A stretch of 64,000 nt of DNA, taken from assembly GCA_910589075.1 (NCBI GenBank), contig CAJUSK010000007.1, positions 77,000-140,999 of the forward strand, written 5' to 3'. The DNA comes from an uncultured Lachnospiraceae bacterium (GTDB lineage Bacteria > Bacillota > Clostridia > Lachnospirales > Lachnospiraceae). Position numbers and translations under genes: made by a program. The notes beneath the pieces were generated by a model that worked only from the letters and a program-made list of their open reading frames with translations, made no database searches and was not told where the DNA came from. Position 1 is the stretch's first letter. Each line of letters opens with the position of its first letter. Positions 40,653 to 48,886 of the stretch are shown here, piece after piece.

Positions 40653-41429
40653 ATGACAGATTTTTTTTCAAAGATGAATGATGAGTATGCTCAAAAACAT
40701 TTTCCGGATGGATCCATATTTGGGAGCGCTCTGAAAACTGTCAAACGGAGAAGCATTGGCGGATTCGTTTGTTTTGGCCTGTTTTTGGCTGCTGCGTTGT
40801 GTGGGTTGGTGTGGGGAATTGGCAGAACACTCCAGTTCGTGGCTGACGGACAGGAGGACATGCTAAGTGTTGGTATTGTGATCTGTGGATTCTTTGGTGT
40901 GGTTATTCTGGTCTGCTTGTTCATACTGTTTTTCTTACTCAAAGGGAGTCGGCAGAAGCGAGAAGATTATATTGCAAACTCCGCAAAGCACAGTAAACTG
41001 CCAGTCAGTGAAATTGAAGCGTTTGAACGACAGGCGTTGGCATCTGACTGTTATATTCTGAAACTGACAGCAGGGCTTGATCGTGTGCTTTCCAATGCGA
41101 CCAACAAAGACGGTCTGCTTACAAGGGACTATATCTATTTAGCTGATCCTGCCCAAACTGTCATACGTGTAGATAGTTTAAAAGCATGTTGTTTCAGTGA
41201 TTATACTTATTATATGGACACAGGAAAGTATCATAAGAAAATTCACTGTCTGGCAATTTGCCTTATTGGGGCCAATGGTGTAAGTGTCCTTTCCGATACA
41301 ACTGAAGAAGCAGGACGGGCTCTTATCGCGCTTCTCAAGCAGCGAAATAGTGCTATTGATACAAATGGCGGACAGGTTGTGCCGGAGAATGCATTTGACA
41401 GCTACAAAAACAGGGTGCTGCAAATGTAA
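40653..41429 (+). CDS. Hypothetical membrane protein with two helices
   Basis: This is a 258-residue protein. Two strong hydrophobic helices (about 36-60 and 70-96) are followed by a soluble domain of about 160 residues with no recognised motif. The overall layout, a short N-terminus, two helices and a cytoplasmic beta-rich domain, resembles small PH-like sensor or housekeeping proteins of unknown role in clostridia. GGGGGT precedes ATG 40653; the frame could begin at 40587 but that start lies at the promoter. It has its own promoter and terminator, so it is monocistronic. Confidence 0.65.
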   Translation: MTDFFSKMNDEYAQKHFPDGSIFGSALKTVKRRSIGGFVCFGLFLAAALCGLVWGIGRTLQFVADGQEDMLSVGIVICGFFGVVILVCLFILFFLLKGSRQKREDYIANSAKHSKLPVSEIEAFERQALASDCYILKLTAGLDRVLSNATNKDGLLTRDYIYLADPAQTVIRVDSLKACCFSDYTYYMDTGKYHKKIHCLAICLIGANGVSVLSDTTEEAGRALIALLKQRNSAIDTNGGQVVPENAFDSYKNRVLQM

Positions 41430-41478
41430 TAAGCCAGTAAACTGAGATGATTGGAAAATGGTCAGTTTTAAACAAGAG

Positions 41479-41513
41479 AGGCAATGGCTCATATTTGTCG
41501 AGTCATTGCCTTA
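41479..41513 (+). terminator. Terminator of the membrane protein gene
   Basis: AGGCAATGGCTC (41479-41490) pairs with GAGTCATTGCCT (41500-41511) with one mismatch; the T-run is short. Confidence 0.65.
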
Positions 41514-41754
41514 TTAGATTGAATGTTTCGTAAAAAGGCGTTTTTAGAATTGTATACCCATAGAAAAAAGATTTTTTTGGAATTCTGCGTTGTCAAAAGA
41601 ATGAACCTTTGTTTTACTGCAGATGCAGAATATTGTTAAATTCGAGATTAGAACGCACTGTCTGCTATGGACGAGAAGGATGATTTTTCGTGGACATTAG
41701 AACAAATATTATAGACATTCGCGACAAATAAACGGGATGGGAATTTGGATATAT
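41514..41754. other. Gap without a supported gene
   Basis: AT-rich sequence with no open frame of note, ribosome site or convincing promoter. Confidence 0.5.
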
Positions 41755-41890
41755 CTAACCTGAGCCACACGCAAAGAGTACTTTTTTAGTATCCCATTCA
41801 GCAACGACTTCATAAATATATCCGTCTGACTTAAACTTTATTTCATAGCTGTGCAGTTTCATCACTTTGAAAGTGAATCCAGGTGGCTCT
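41755..41890 (-). pseudogene. Possible C-terminal gene fragment
   Basis: On the minus strand, directly after the next gene's stop but in another frame, a stretch reads PPGFTFKVMKLHSYEI, goes on through YIYEVVAEWDTKKV, and ends at TAG 41755-41757. It looks like real protein and not random sequence, but has no start or ribosome site. It may be the tail of a disrupted gene, or the upstream gene may have lost its end by a frameshift. Confidence 0.35.
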
Positions 41891-41892
41891 TC

Positions 41893-42315
41893 TCACATTA
41901 TACCGGCTCTTTTCTCATTTAACAATCTGTTTGCATATGCATTGAGTGCCTCACATGGTTCATATTTTGTCTTATAACCAACACCATCAATCACAAAGAA
42001 TGGGTTATACGCCATGACTTCTGTCTGTGTTCCGTCTGACAATATCAGCGTAAAAATTACACCTTGTCCGCTGTATTCTGTATAGGAATTGTCTTCTTTA
42101 TAGATAACCACATCATTCAAATATCCTGTTAATTCCTCGATTTCTACAATTTGAATGGTTGTGTCCGGCGGAACCAATCGTACTGTGGCTGACACTATTT
42201 CCGATGGTTCCAAATCTTTAAATGGTTTTTTGCCACCGACAGCATGATAAACAATCACAATGATTCCTATAAGAAATATACATGTTAATAGAACGATCAG
42301 CGCCTTCTTTTTCAT
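41893..42315 (-). CDS. Membrane-anchored hypothetical protein
   Basis: This is a 140-residue protein with one N-terminal hydrophobic helix (about 5-26) after a KKK start, then an extracytoplasmic domain of mostly strands. No motif is recognised. GAGGAG precedes ATG 42315 at good spacing. The C-terminus ends abruptly (NEKRAGIM), and protein-like sequence continues past the stop in another frame, so the gene may have suffered a frameshift near 41893. Confidence 0.6.
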   Translation of the reverse strand: MKKKALIVLLTCIFLIGIIVIVYHAVGGKKPFKDLEPSEIVSATVRLVPPDTTIQIVEIEELTGYLNDVVIYKEDNSYTEYSGQGVIFTLILSDGTQTEVMAYNPFFVIDGVGYKTKYEPCEALNAYANRLLNEKRAGIM

Positions 42316-42365
42316 AGCAAGTCTCCTCGTATCTCTATAATCTATACTGTAAAAACAGCATCTTG

Positions 42366-43367
42366 TCAGGTAGTTTCCCTTATAATAAGTTCGGGTTTCA
42401 GGAAAACATTGTGCGTAATGGAGAGATCTTTACTGCGGATGGAATCCAGCATCAGATCCACGCCGATCTGAGCCATTTTTTCGACGGGGGGAGCCAGGGT
42501 GGTCAACCGCCGTGGCAGAAAATCCCCGGCGCGTCCGTTATCATTGCCAATGATTGCAATATCTTCCGGTATTCTCAGGCCGGCTTCTGCAACAGCCCGC
42601 ATGGCGCCGATGGCAATATCGTCATAGCCGGCAAGATATGCGCTGGGATATTGGGGAAGAGAGAGGAAGTATTTCATCCCTTCATAGCCTGCCGGCTCAA
42701 AGCGCATGGTCGGATGGGTAAAGGTGGGATGTTCCTGGGGATGCAGGCCGCATCTGGTCAGGGCCTCTCTGAAAAAATCCTCCCGCAGTGTCTGCTTGAT
42801 GATATAGTCGCCAAGGTAGCCGATAGATGTATGCCCTTTATGTAAAAGATATTGTATGGATTCTACCATGCCTGAAGTATCATCCACATTGATCTGACTG
42901 CAGACAGCGCCGGGCTGCCTGGCATCAAGTGCGATCAGTGGAATGTGATTGCTGTTGAGCAGGATCTGATATTTGGAAAGCCTGTCTGTATCGACGGTGC
43001 AGGACAGAAAGACCCCATCTATATTGTAATTGATAAACGTTTCCAGAATTTTCTGCTCATTATCAGGCTGATATTGTGTATTGGAGATCAGGAGATAATA
43101 ATCATGTTTCTGCAGAGAAATTTCCAGTGTGTTTATCATTTTGGAAAAATAATCACTGTTGGTTTCCGGCACAATAATTCCTATCATATGGGAACTCTTT
43201 CCGGCAAGAATCCGGGCGTTGGCATTGGGAATATAGTTTAATTCCTTTGCGATGCGCCGGATATTTTCTTTTGTAACTTCGGATATATTGCCCATTCCGT
43301 TCAAGGCTCTTGAAGCAGTGGATATATTAACGCCGGCCTTTTTTGCCACATCTTTTAAAGTCGCCAT
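42366..43367 (-). CDS. LacI-family transcriptional repressor
   Basis: This is a 333-residue regulator. The LacI helix-turn-helix LKDVAKKAGVNISTASRALNG (about 4-24) and hinge LNYIPNANARIL (about 43-54) are followed by the periplasmic-binding-type effector domain (about 60-333), with GIIVPE and IAIIGNDN. GAGGGGG precedes ATG 43367. It is divergent from the SGNH/ABC operon, and two palindromes centred on AAGCGCTT lie in the gap. It probably represses that operon and itself until a sugar ligand binds. Confidence 0.9.
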   Translation of the reverse strand: MATLKDVAKKAGVNISTASRALNGMGNISEVTKENIRRIAKELNYIPNANARILAGKSSHMIGIIVPETNSDYFSKMINTLEISLQKHDYYLLISNTQYQPDNEQKILETFINYNIDGVFLSCTVDTDRLSKYQILLNSNHIPLIALDARQPGAVCSQINVDDTSGMVESIQYLLHKGHTSIGYLGDYIIKQTLREDFFREALTRCGLHPQEHPTFTHPTMRFEPAGYEGMKYFLSLPQYPSAYLAGYDDIAIGAMRAVAEAGLRIPEDIAIIGNDNGRAGDFLPRRLTTLAPPVEKMAQIGVDLMLDSIRSKDLSITHNVFLKPELIIRETT

Positions 43368-43546
43368 AAAAACCCCCTCATTATAGGTGAGACATGATAA
43401 TCATGAGCAAGACCCGATAAATCAAGGTTTTGAAAAGGTCTGTATGGAACCGGGGACAGATTTTCGAGCCCCAACGTTTTGCTCATATCTATAGAGCCAT
43501 TATATAATAATCACATTTAAAAAGAAATAAGATTTCAAAAAAATAA

Positions 43547-43560
43547 TGCAAGCGCTTGTG
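43547..43560. promoter_or_regulatory. LacI/CcpA-type operator, distal copy
   Basis: TGCAAGCGCTTGTG contains the perfect palindrome CAAGCGCTTG (43549-43558), the classic core of LacI-family and cre sites. Confidence 0.7.
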
Positions 43561-43668
43561 TTAATTATACAAATATTGGCGAAATATATTGGTGAAAATG
43601 ATGAAAAATATTGAAAATATAATTGATATATTGACTTAAATGTGCAAATATGATACTTATATTGTAAG

Positions 43669-43682
43669 GAAAGCGCTTGCAT
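43669..43682. promoter_or_regulatory. LacI/CcpA-type operator, proximal copy
   Basis: GAAAGCGCTTGCAT contains AAGCGCTT (43671-43678) and ends 14 bases before the SGNH gene. A -35-like TTGACT lies at 43631 with a weaker -10 near 43652, so the site would cover the early transcribed region. It also fits the cre consensus fairly well. Confidence 0.7.
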
Positions 43683-43696
43683 AACAGGAGGGAGAA

Positions 43697-44506
43697 ATGG
43701 ATCATACACTAACGTCTGAATTGTATAATAACATCAAATTTAACATGCAGAAGCTCATTCTGGACGTGCCGGATGAGGATGTCCGTTGGCTGAGTCATAT
43801 ATTTAACGCCGAAGAAGCAAAAGTCAGGAAACTGCTGCATGGGTTTGAAACTACTGTAAGCCGGCAGGCAGAGGACATCAGAAAAAGCAGAAACATTCCT
43901 AAAGTACAGAGCAATGGAAAGATCGTGTTCATCGGGGATTCCATCACAAGTGACAGAGAAAGCTATTTCAATATTATCAAAAAGATCTATGAGAATGAAC
44001 CGGGACTTACGTGGATTGATGCAGCCATATCAGGAGACAAGAGCGATGACGCAAAAATGAAATTTTATGAAAGGGTAATGAATTTCCATCCGGATATTGC
44101 CCATATCCTCATCGGTACAAACGATATGAGAGAAAACCGGGATGAGGATGGCGAGAGTTGCATTGGCCTTGATGAGTACAGGAGAAATCTTGTATATATG
44201 GTGAAAAGGCTGCAAAAGAATAAAGTACATATTATTTTGTCAACTATATCGCCAGTACTTGTAGATGGAATCGGAAAGCGGTTTCCGGATGACCATTGGA
44301 ACTATCAGAAAGCCAATATTGATGCAGTGAATTCCATCATAGAAGAAGTGGCTGAAACGTTCGGAGCACAATTCAATGATATGCGCAAGGTTTATGGCAG
44401 TTATCGGGCAGAGGAGATTCTGCTCAATGACGGATTGCATTTGAACGCGTTGGGGCAAAAACTGCTGGCGGAAAATGTTTTGACGGCACTTGGCAAATAT
44501 CTGTAG
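43697..44506 (+). CDS. SGNH/GDSL-family hydrolase (probable intracellular esterase)
   Basis: This is a 269-residue SGNH hydrolase. A helical N-terminal extension (about 1-72) precedes the catalytic domain: GDS at 80-82 with nucleophile S82, the oxyanion Gly in AAISGDKS, GTND at 140-143, and D245-H248 in DGLHLN. There is no signal peptide, so it acts inside the cell, perhaps removing acetyl or other ester groups from an imported sugar. AGGAGGGAG precedes ATG 43697. It is the first gene of the LacI-controlled ABC importer operon. The sugar is unknown. Confidence 0.88.
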   Translation: MDHTLTSELYNNIKFNMQKLILDVPDEDVRWLSHIFNAEEAKVRKLLHGFETTVSRQAEDIRKSRNIPKVQSNGKIVFIGDSITSDRESYFNIIKKIYENEPGLTWIDAAISGDKSDDAKMKFYERVMNFHPDIAHILIGTNDMRENRDEDGESCIGLDEYRRNLVYMVKRLQKNKVHIILSTISPVLVDGIGKRFPDDHWNYQKANIDAVNSIIEEVAETFGAQFNDMRKVYGSYRAEEILLNDGLHLNALGQKLLAENVLTALGKYL

Positions 44507-44524
44507 GAAGAAAGGATAAAAGAT

Positions 44525-45487
44525 ATGGACGGAAATAAAACAAATTTTCTGAAATCGGCATGGAAAGCCAAAGAAATGGGAATCTTATTGATTCTGGTTC
44601 TGCTTTCTGTCCTGATTCAGATGAAGAACCCCATCTTTTTCACATTCAGTAATCTGATGGATATTGGAAGAAATACATCTTATACACTGATTATTGCCAT
44701 AGGCATGACCTTCGTTTTGATTGCAAAGGGGCTTGATTTGTCTGTAGGCTCCCTGCTGGCAATCTGCGGACTGATCAGTGCACTGGCGATGCAGAGAGGA
44801 ATACCGGTTATCATTGCAGTGTTGCTGGGACTTGCAGCAGGGGCAGCGCTGGGACTGTTTAATGCATTATGTATTGTCAGACTGAAAATACCGGCCATGA
44901 TTGCAACGCTTGGAACCATGTATATGGCAAGAGGGCTGGTGCTTGTTATTACGAAAGGACAGGCAGTTTATCCTCTGCCGGATTCCTTTTCTGAGTTTGG
45001 CAAAGGGAGCCTTATGGGAATCCCCAATGTGGTTTTGCTGGCGGTGGGCCTGGCTGTTATTGCGCATATCGTTCTGACAAAGACGACTTACGGAAGGAAA
45101 GTATATGCCATCGGTGGAAATGCGGAGACAGCAGGGTTTGCGGGCATTCATGTGGCGGGAATTACGGCAAGCGTCTATGTGCTCAGCGGCGTGATGGCGG
45201 CACTTTCCGGTATTATGACAGCGGCGAGGATGGGATCCGGTCAGCCGAGCGTGGGAGACGGGACAGAGATGACGGTTATTACGGCGGTGATCATTGGCGG
45301 AACAAGTCTCAACGGCGGTGCAGGCACCATGCTGGGCACCGTTCTGGGTGCACTTTTAATGAATGTTTTATCCAGTGGTATGAATTTAGTGGGGGTATCT
45401 GCTTATTGGCAGAAGTTTGTAATGGGACTGATCATCATTGTTGCAGTGGGATTGGACCAGTATCAGCGCAGCAAACGCAGAGGCTGA
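44525..45487 (+). CDS. Ribose-type sugar ABC transporter permease
   Basis: This is a 320-residue permease of the RbsC/XylH/AraH family with about nine to ten helices. Typical motifs are KGLDLSVGSLLAICG, IPAMIATLGTMYMARGL and TAVIIGGTSLNGGAGTMLGT. AAGGA precedes ATG 44525, 18 bases after the SGNH stop. A single permease gene means a homodimeric channel, unlike the LsrC/LsrD pair elsewhere in this window. The substrate is probably a pentose, hexose or small glycoside. Confidence 0.9.
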   Translation: MDGNKTNFLKSAWKAKEMGILLILVLLSVLIQMKNPIFFTFSNLMDIGRNTSYTLIIAIGMTFVLIAKGLDLSVGSLLAICGLISALAMQRGIPVIIAVLLGLAAGAALGLFNALCIVRLKIPAMIATLGTMYMARGLVLVITKGQAVYPLPDSFSEFGKGSLMGIPNVVLLAVGLAVIAHIVLTKTTYGRKVYAIGGNAETAGFAGIHVAGITASVYVLSGVMAALSGIMTAARMGSGQPSVGDGTEMTVITAVIIGGTSLNGGAGTMLGTVLGALLMNVLSSGMNLVGVSAYWQKFVMGLIIIVAVGLDQYQRSKRRG

Positions 45488-45565
45488 TGGCGGAGGCATA
45501 AAATCCGGAATCACAACTTCCGGTTCTGCCAGTATGACGCAGCGGTGCGTCAGGAGGAGGAAAGC

Positions 45566-47089
45566 ATGGAAAAAATACTGGAATTAAAAAATGTGTCTAA
45601 GTCATTTGGTAAAGTCTCGGTTTTCAGGAATATTCACTTGGACCTGTACAGAGGGGAGATTTTAGCGCTGGTGGGAGAGAATGGCGCAGGAAAATCCACA
45701 ATGATGAATCTTCTGGGCGGGGTGTATCCGTTTGGTCAGTATGAAGGAGAAATTTATGTAAAAAATGAACTGTGCCGTTTTAAAGATGCCAATGATTCAA
45801 AAATGGCAGGCATAGAGATGATACACCAGGAGATCAGTCTTCATACGGAACTGACTGTGGCTGAAAATGTACTTCTGGGAAACTGGAATGCAAAACATGG
45901 ATTTATCAAATGGAAGCATACATACGAAGAAGCGGAAAAGTACCTGCACAAGGTGAGGCTGGACGCAGATCCCAGGACAATGGTCTATAACCTGAGTACA
46001 AGTCAGCAACAGCTTTTGTCCATTGCCAAAGCACTTGCTGCCAATCCGCAGATATTGTTATTTGATGAACCGACTTCGGCGCTCACGGAGACAGATGCGG
46101 AAAATCTGATCGAGATCATAAAGGAATTGAGTAAAAATGGCATATCCTGCATCTATATCTCACATAAGCTGGATGAAGTATTTGCACTGGCCGACAGAAT
46201 TGCAGTACTCAGAGACGGCAATCTGGTTTCCACCTATAAAAAAGAAGCGGTGGATGCAGACCGTATTATCGAAGACATGGTGGGCAGGAAACTGGAGGAA
46301 ATGTATCCGAAACGAATACTGCCCATCGGTGAAGAAGAACTGCGGGTGGAGGGAATCACCATACCCCATCCATATGTAAAAAACAGAAATCTGGTGGAAG
46401 ATGTCAGCTTTTCGGTTGCCAAAGGAGAGATACTGGGCTTTTCCGGCCTGGTGGGAAGCGGACGCAGCGAAACAATGAACGCCATATTCGGAAGTCTGAA
46501 AAAATCTGCCGGTACTATTTATCTGGAAGGCAATCCATTACATATCAGATCTTCCAACGAAGCTATCAGAATGGGAATCGGTATGGTAACTGAAGACCGG
46601 AAAAAGTCAGGGATTATTGCGCCGATGAATCTGCGGGAAAATATGACCATTGCCAGTCTGGATATGGTTTCATCCAGAACATTTATCAATCAGAAAAAAG
46701 AAAAGAGAATTTCCGGTGAATTTTATGAAAAACTGTCAGTGAAGGCAAATGGTATCGAAGATAATATTATGAATCTGTCCGGTGGAAATCAACAGAAGAT
46801 TGTACTGTCCAAATGGCTGATGAAGCATATTAAAGTACTGATTCTGGATGAACCCACAAGGGGCGTGGACGTGGGTGCCAAAGTGGAAATTTATCATGTT
46901 ATTACGGAACTTGCGGAGAGAGGAATTGCAGTAATTATGGTATCATCTGAGCTTCCCGAACTGCTTGGTATGTGTGACCGCATTATTGTACTGAGCAGAG
47001 GCAGGGTGACAGGAAATATAGACAGAGGTCATTTTTCACAGGAGCGTATAATGCGTGCGGCTACCGGCCTTGAAACCTACGGCATATAG
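45566..47089 (+). CDS. Ribose-type sugar ABC transporter ATP-binding protein
   Basis: This is a 507-residue double ATPase of the RbsA/MglA class. The first domain has Walker A GENGAGKST and LLFDEPTSALTE; the second has GLVGSGRSETM, the signature LSGGNQQKIVLSKW and VLILDEPTRGVDVG. AGGAGGAGG lies before ATG 45566, so the frame from 45545 is shortened. It follows its permease by 78 bases. Confidence 0.92.
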   Translation: MEKILELKNVSKSFGKVSVFRNIHLDLYRGEILALVGENGAGKSTMMNLLGGVYPFGQYEGEIYVKNELCRFKDANDSKMAGIEMIHQEISLHTELTVAENVLLGNWNAKHGFIKWKHTYEEAEKYLHKVRLDADPRTMVYNLSTSQQQLLSIAKALAANPQILLFDEPTSALTETDAENLIEIIKELSKNGISCIYISHKLDEVFALADRIAVLRDGNLVSTYKKEAVDADRIIEDMVGRKLEEMYPKRILPIGEEELRVEGITIPHPYVKNRNLVEDVSFSVAKGEILGFSGLVGSGRSETMNAIFGSLKKSAGTIYLEGNPLHIRSSNEAIRMGIGMVTEDRKKSGIIAPMNLRENMTIASLDMVSSRTFINQKKEKRISGEFYEKLSVKANGIEDNIMNLSGGNQQKIVLSKWLMKHIKVLILDEPTRGVDVGAKVEIYHVITELAERGIAVIMVSSELPELLGMCDRIIVLSRGRVTGNIDRGHFSQERIMRAATGLETYGI

Positions 47090-47125
47090 CGCGATATTAT
47101 AAAACAGAAAAAAGGAGAGAAAAAC

Positions 47126-48169
47126 ATGAAGAAAAAAATCTTGGCACTGTTATTGGCAGGTACAATGGTATTCTCATTGGCTGGATGCGGGTCAGAACCG
47201 GCTGAGAAGACACCGGCTGCAGGTGGAGAAACGTCTGCCGCACAGGAGACGTCCGCGCCGGAAGAGGCAACGGATGAAGCGGCGTCGGCAGCAGGAGATA
47301 ATGGAGAAGCGCCTTATGTTATCTGGGTAAATCCTCTGGTTGGCAGTGCTGTATTCACAAGTGCGGATAACGGAATCACTGCTGCATCGGAAGAGTTTGG
47401 ATTCAAACTCAAGATTATAGGGCCTTCTGTGTTGGATGATACCCAGATGTATGAAGCCGTGCAGAGTGCGATTGTGGAACAACCGGACCTGATTGTGACG
47501 ACACCTTATAATTATTCTGCAATTCAGGGGCTGTATGCAGATGCACAGGGAAAAGATATACCCATTATCAATATCAGCTCTGATTCAGAAGAGAGCGGAA
47601 GAGTCAGCTTTATCGGAACCGATAATACGGCATACGGACAACTGGCTGCAGACTATGTGAATGAAAAAATGGGCGGTGAAGCCAATGTTCTGATAATGAT
47701 GGCGAATCTGGATACAAGCAATCAGTTGGAACAGAAAACGGCTTTTGAAGAAAAATGTGCGGCGGATTATCCGAATATCAAAGTGGTCCTGACAGATGAG
47801 GACAACGGAGACAGTGCTACAGCTCTGCAAAAATTTGAAGACAATCTGAAAGCGCATCCTGAAATAGATACAATTTTCTGCCTGGAATCCATCGGTGGCG
47901 TAGCGGCGGCCAATGCGGTGGAAGAACTGGGGATGGACGGACAGATTACCATTCTGGCCATTGATGACAACGAGGATACACTGCAATATATCAGAGACGG
48001 CAAAATCTGGGGAACCATGGCGCAGAATTTCTACAAGATGGGCTATACGGCAGGTGAATTTGCTTCCAAATATTTAAGCGGAGAGACAGTAGATTCCGTC
48101 GTGGACTCAGGTACGATATTGATTACAAAAGAAAATGCCGACAGTTATACAGAAGAGTTTTATAAATAA
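47126..48169 (+). CDS. Sugar-binding lipoprotein of the ribose-type ABC importer
   Basis: This is a 347-residue receptor. A signal peptide ends in lipobox SLAGC (Cys at about 22), then a short Ala/Glu/Thr linker (about 25-55) and a class B periplasmic-binding fold, with WVNPLVGSAVFTSADNG at the start, INISSDSEESGRVSFIGTDN in the middle and IDDNEDTLQYIRDGKIWGTMAQN in the second lobe. GGAGAG precedes ATG 47126. It closes the operon and is followed by a terminator. The ligand is not predictable. Confidence 0.9.
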   Translation: MKKKILALLLAGTMVFSLAGCGSEPAEKTPAAGGETSAAQETSAPEEATDEAASAAGDNGEAPYVIWVNPLVGSAVFTSADNGITAASEEFGFKLKIIGPSVLDDTQMYEAVQSAIVEQPDLIVTTPYNYSAIQGLYADAQGKDIPIINISSDSEESGRVSFIGTDNTAYGQLAADYVNEKMGGEANVLIMMANLDTSNQLEQKTAFEEKCAADYPNIKVVLTDEDNGDSATALQKFEDNLKAHPEIDTIFCLESIGGVAAANAVEELGMDGQITILAIDDNEDTLQYIRDGKIWGTMAQNFYKMGYTAGEFASKYLSGETVDSVVDSGTILITKENADSYTEEFYK

Positions 48170-48216
48170 AAGAAAATAAAAGACTGTTCTCAGTGAGCGG
48201 TCTGGGTGTAGGTAAA

Positions 48217-48252
48217 GCCGGTGTCGGGATATAATCCTGGCACCGGTTGTTT
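48217..48252 (+). terminator. Terminator of the sugar importer operon
   Basis: GCCGGTGTCGGG (48217-48228) pairs with CCTGGCACCGGT (48236-48247) with three wobbles; a loose T-rich run follows. Confidence 0.65.
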
Positions 48253-48371
48253 GTGACAATAAAAACCTGTAAAGTATGTTTTGTTCTATTTTTTTATTTC
48301 TCAGAGACCATTTCCCTCTCCCGAACATCTAATTCATGTAAATACAAAAGCTGGCCGGCAGAAAGGACATT

Positions 48372-48836
48372 ATGAAAAAAGAACAGTTAGGACAACTCAT
48401 TATTGCATCCCAGGATACGCTGTATCATGTGGCGAAAACATTACTTGTCAGTGATGCGGACTGCGCGGATGCGATACAGGAAACCATTGTAAAAGCATTT
48501 ACAAAGCTGCATACACTGCGGCAGGATTCCCATGCAAAGACCTGGCTTGTACGGATATTGATCAATGAGTGCTATACTTTTATGCGCAAGGCAAAGCGTG
48601 TGGTGTCATTGGAAGAGTGGCAGTGTGAGGAGATCGTCGGAGAAGAGGCGGATTATTCGGATTTGTACGAAGCGGTCAGAAGGCTGCCTCCGGAAACACG
48701 AATTTGCATCACCCTCTACTATCTGGAGGGCTACAGCGTAAAGGAAACGGCGCGTATGCTGGAGATTACGGAAAGCGCCGTGAAGAACCGCCTGGCACGT
48801 GCGAGGAAACAGATGCGCTGTGAACTGGAGCAATAA
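48372..48836 (+). CDS. ECF-type RNA polymerase sigma factor
   Basis: This is a 154-residue extracytoplasmic-function sigma factor. Region 2 (about 10-75) has DCADAIQETIVKAF and TWLVRILINECY. Region 4 (about 95-150) has LPPETRICITLYYLEGYSVKETA and ITESAVKNRLARARKQMR, a standard helix-turn-helix. AAAGGA lies 5 bases before ATG 48372. The next gene, 50 bases downstream, encodes a membrane protein with a cytoplasmic N-terminus, the usual layout of a sigma and anti-sigma pair. The signal and regulon are unknown. Confidence 0.92.
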   Translation: MKKEQLGQLIIASQDTLYHVAKTLLVSDADCADAIQETIVKAFTKLHTLRQDSHAKTWLVRILINECYTFMRKAKRVVSLEEWQCEEIVGEEADYSDLYEAVRRLPPETRICITLYYLEGYSVKETARMLEITESAVKNRLARARKQMRCELEQ

Positions 48837-48886
48837 GCTATGGTAAGAGGTGCACAGAAGCTGTTAAAAATGTTGGAGGACGGAAT

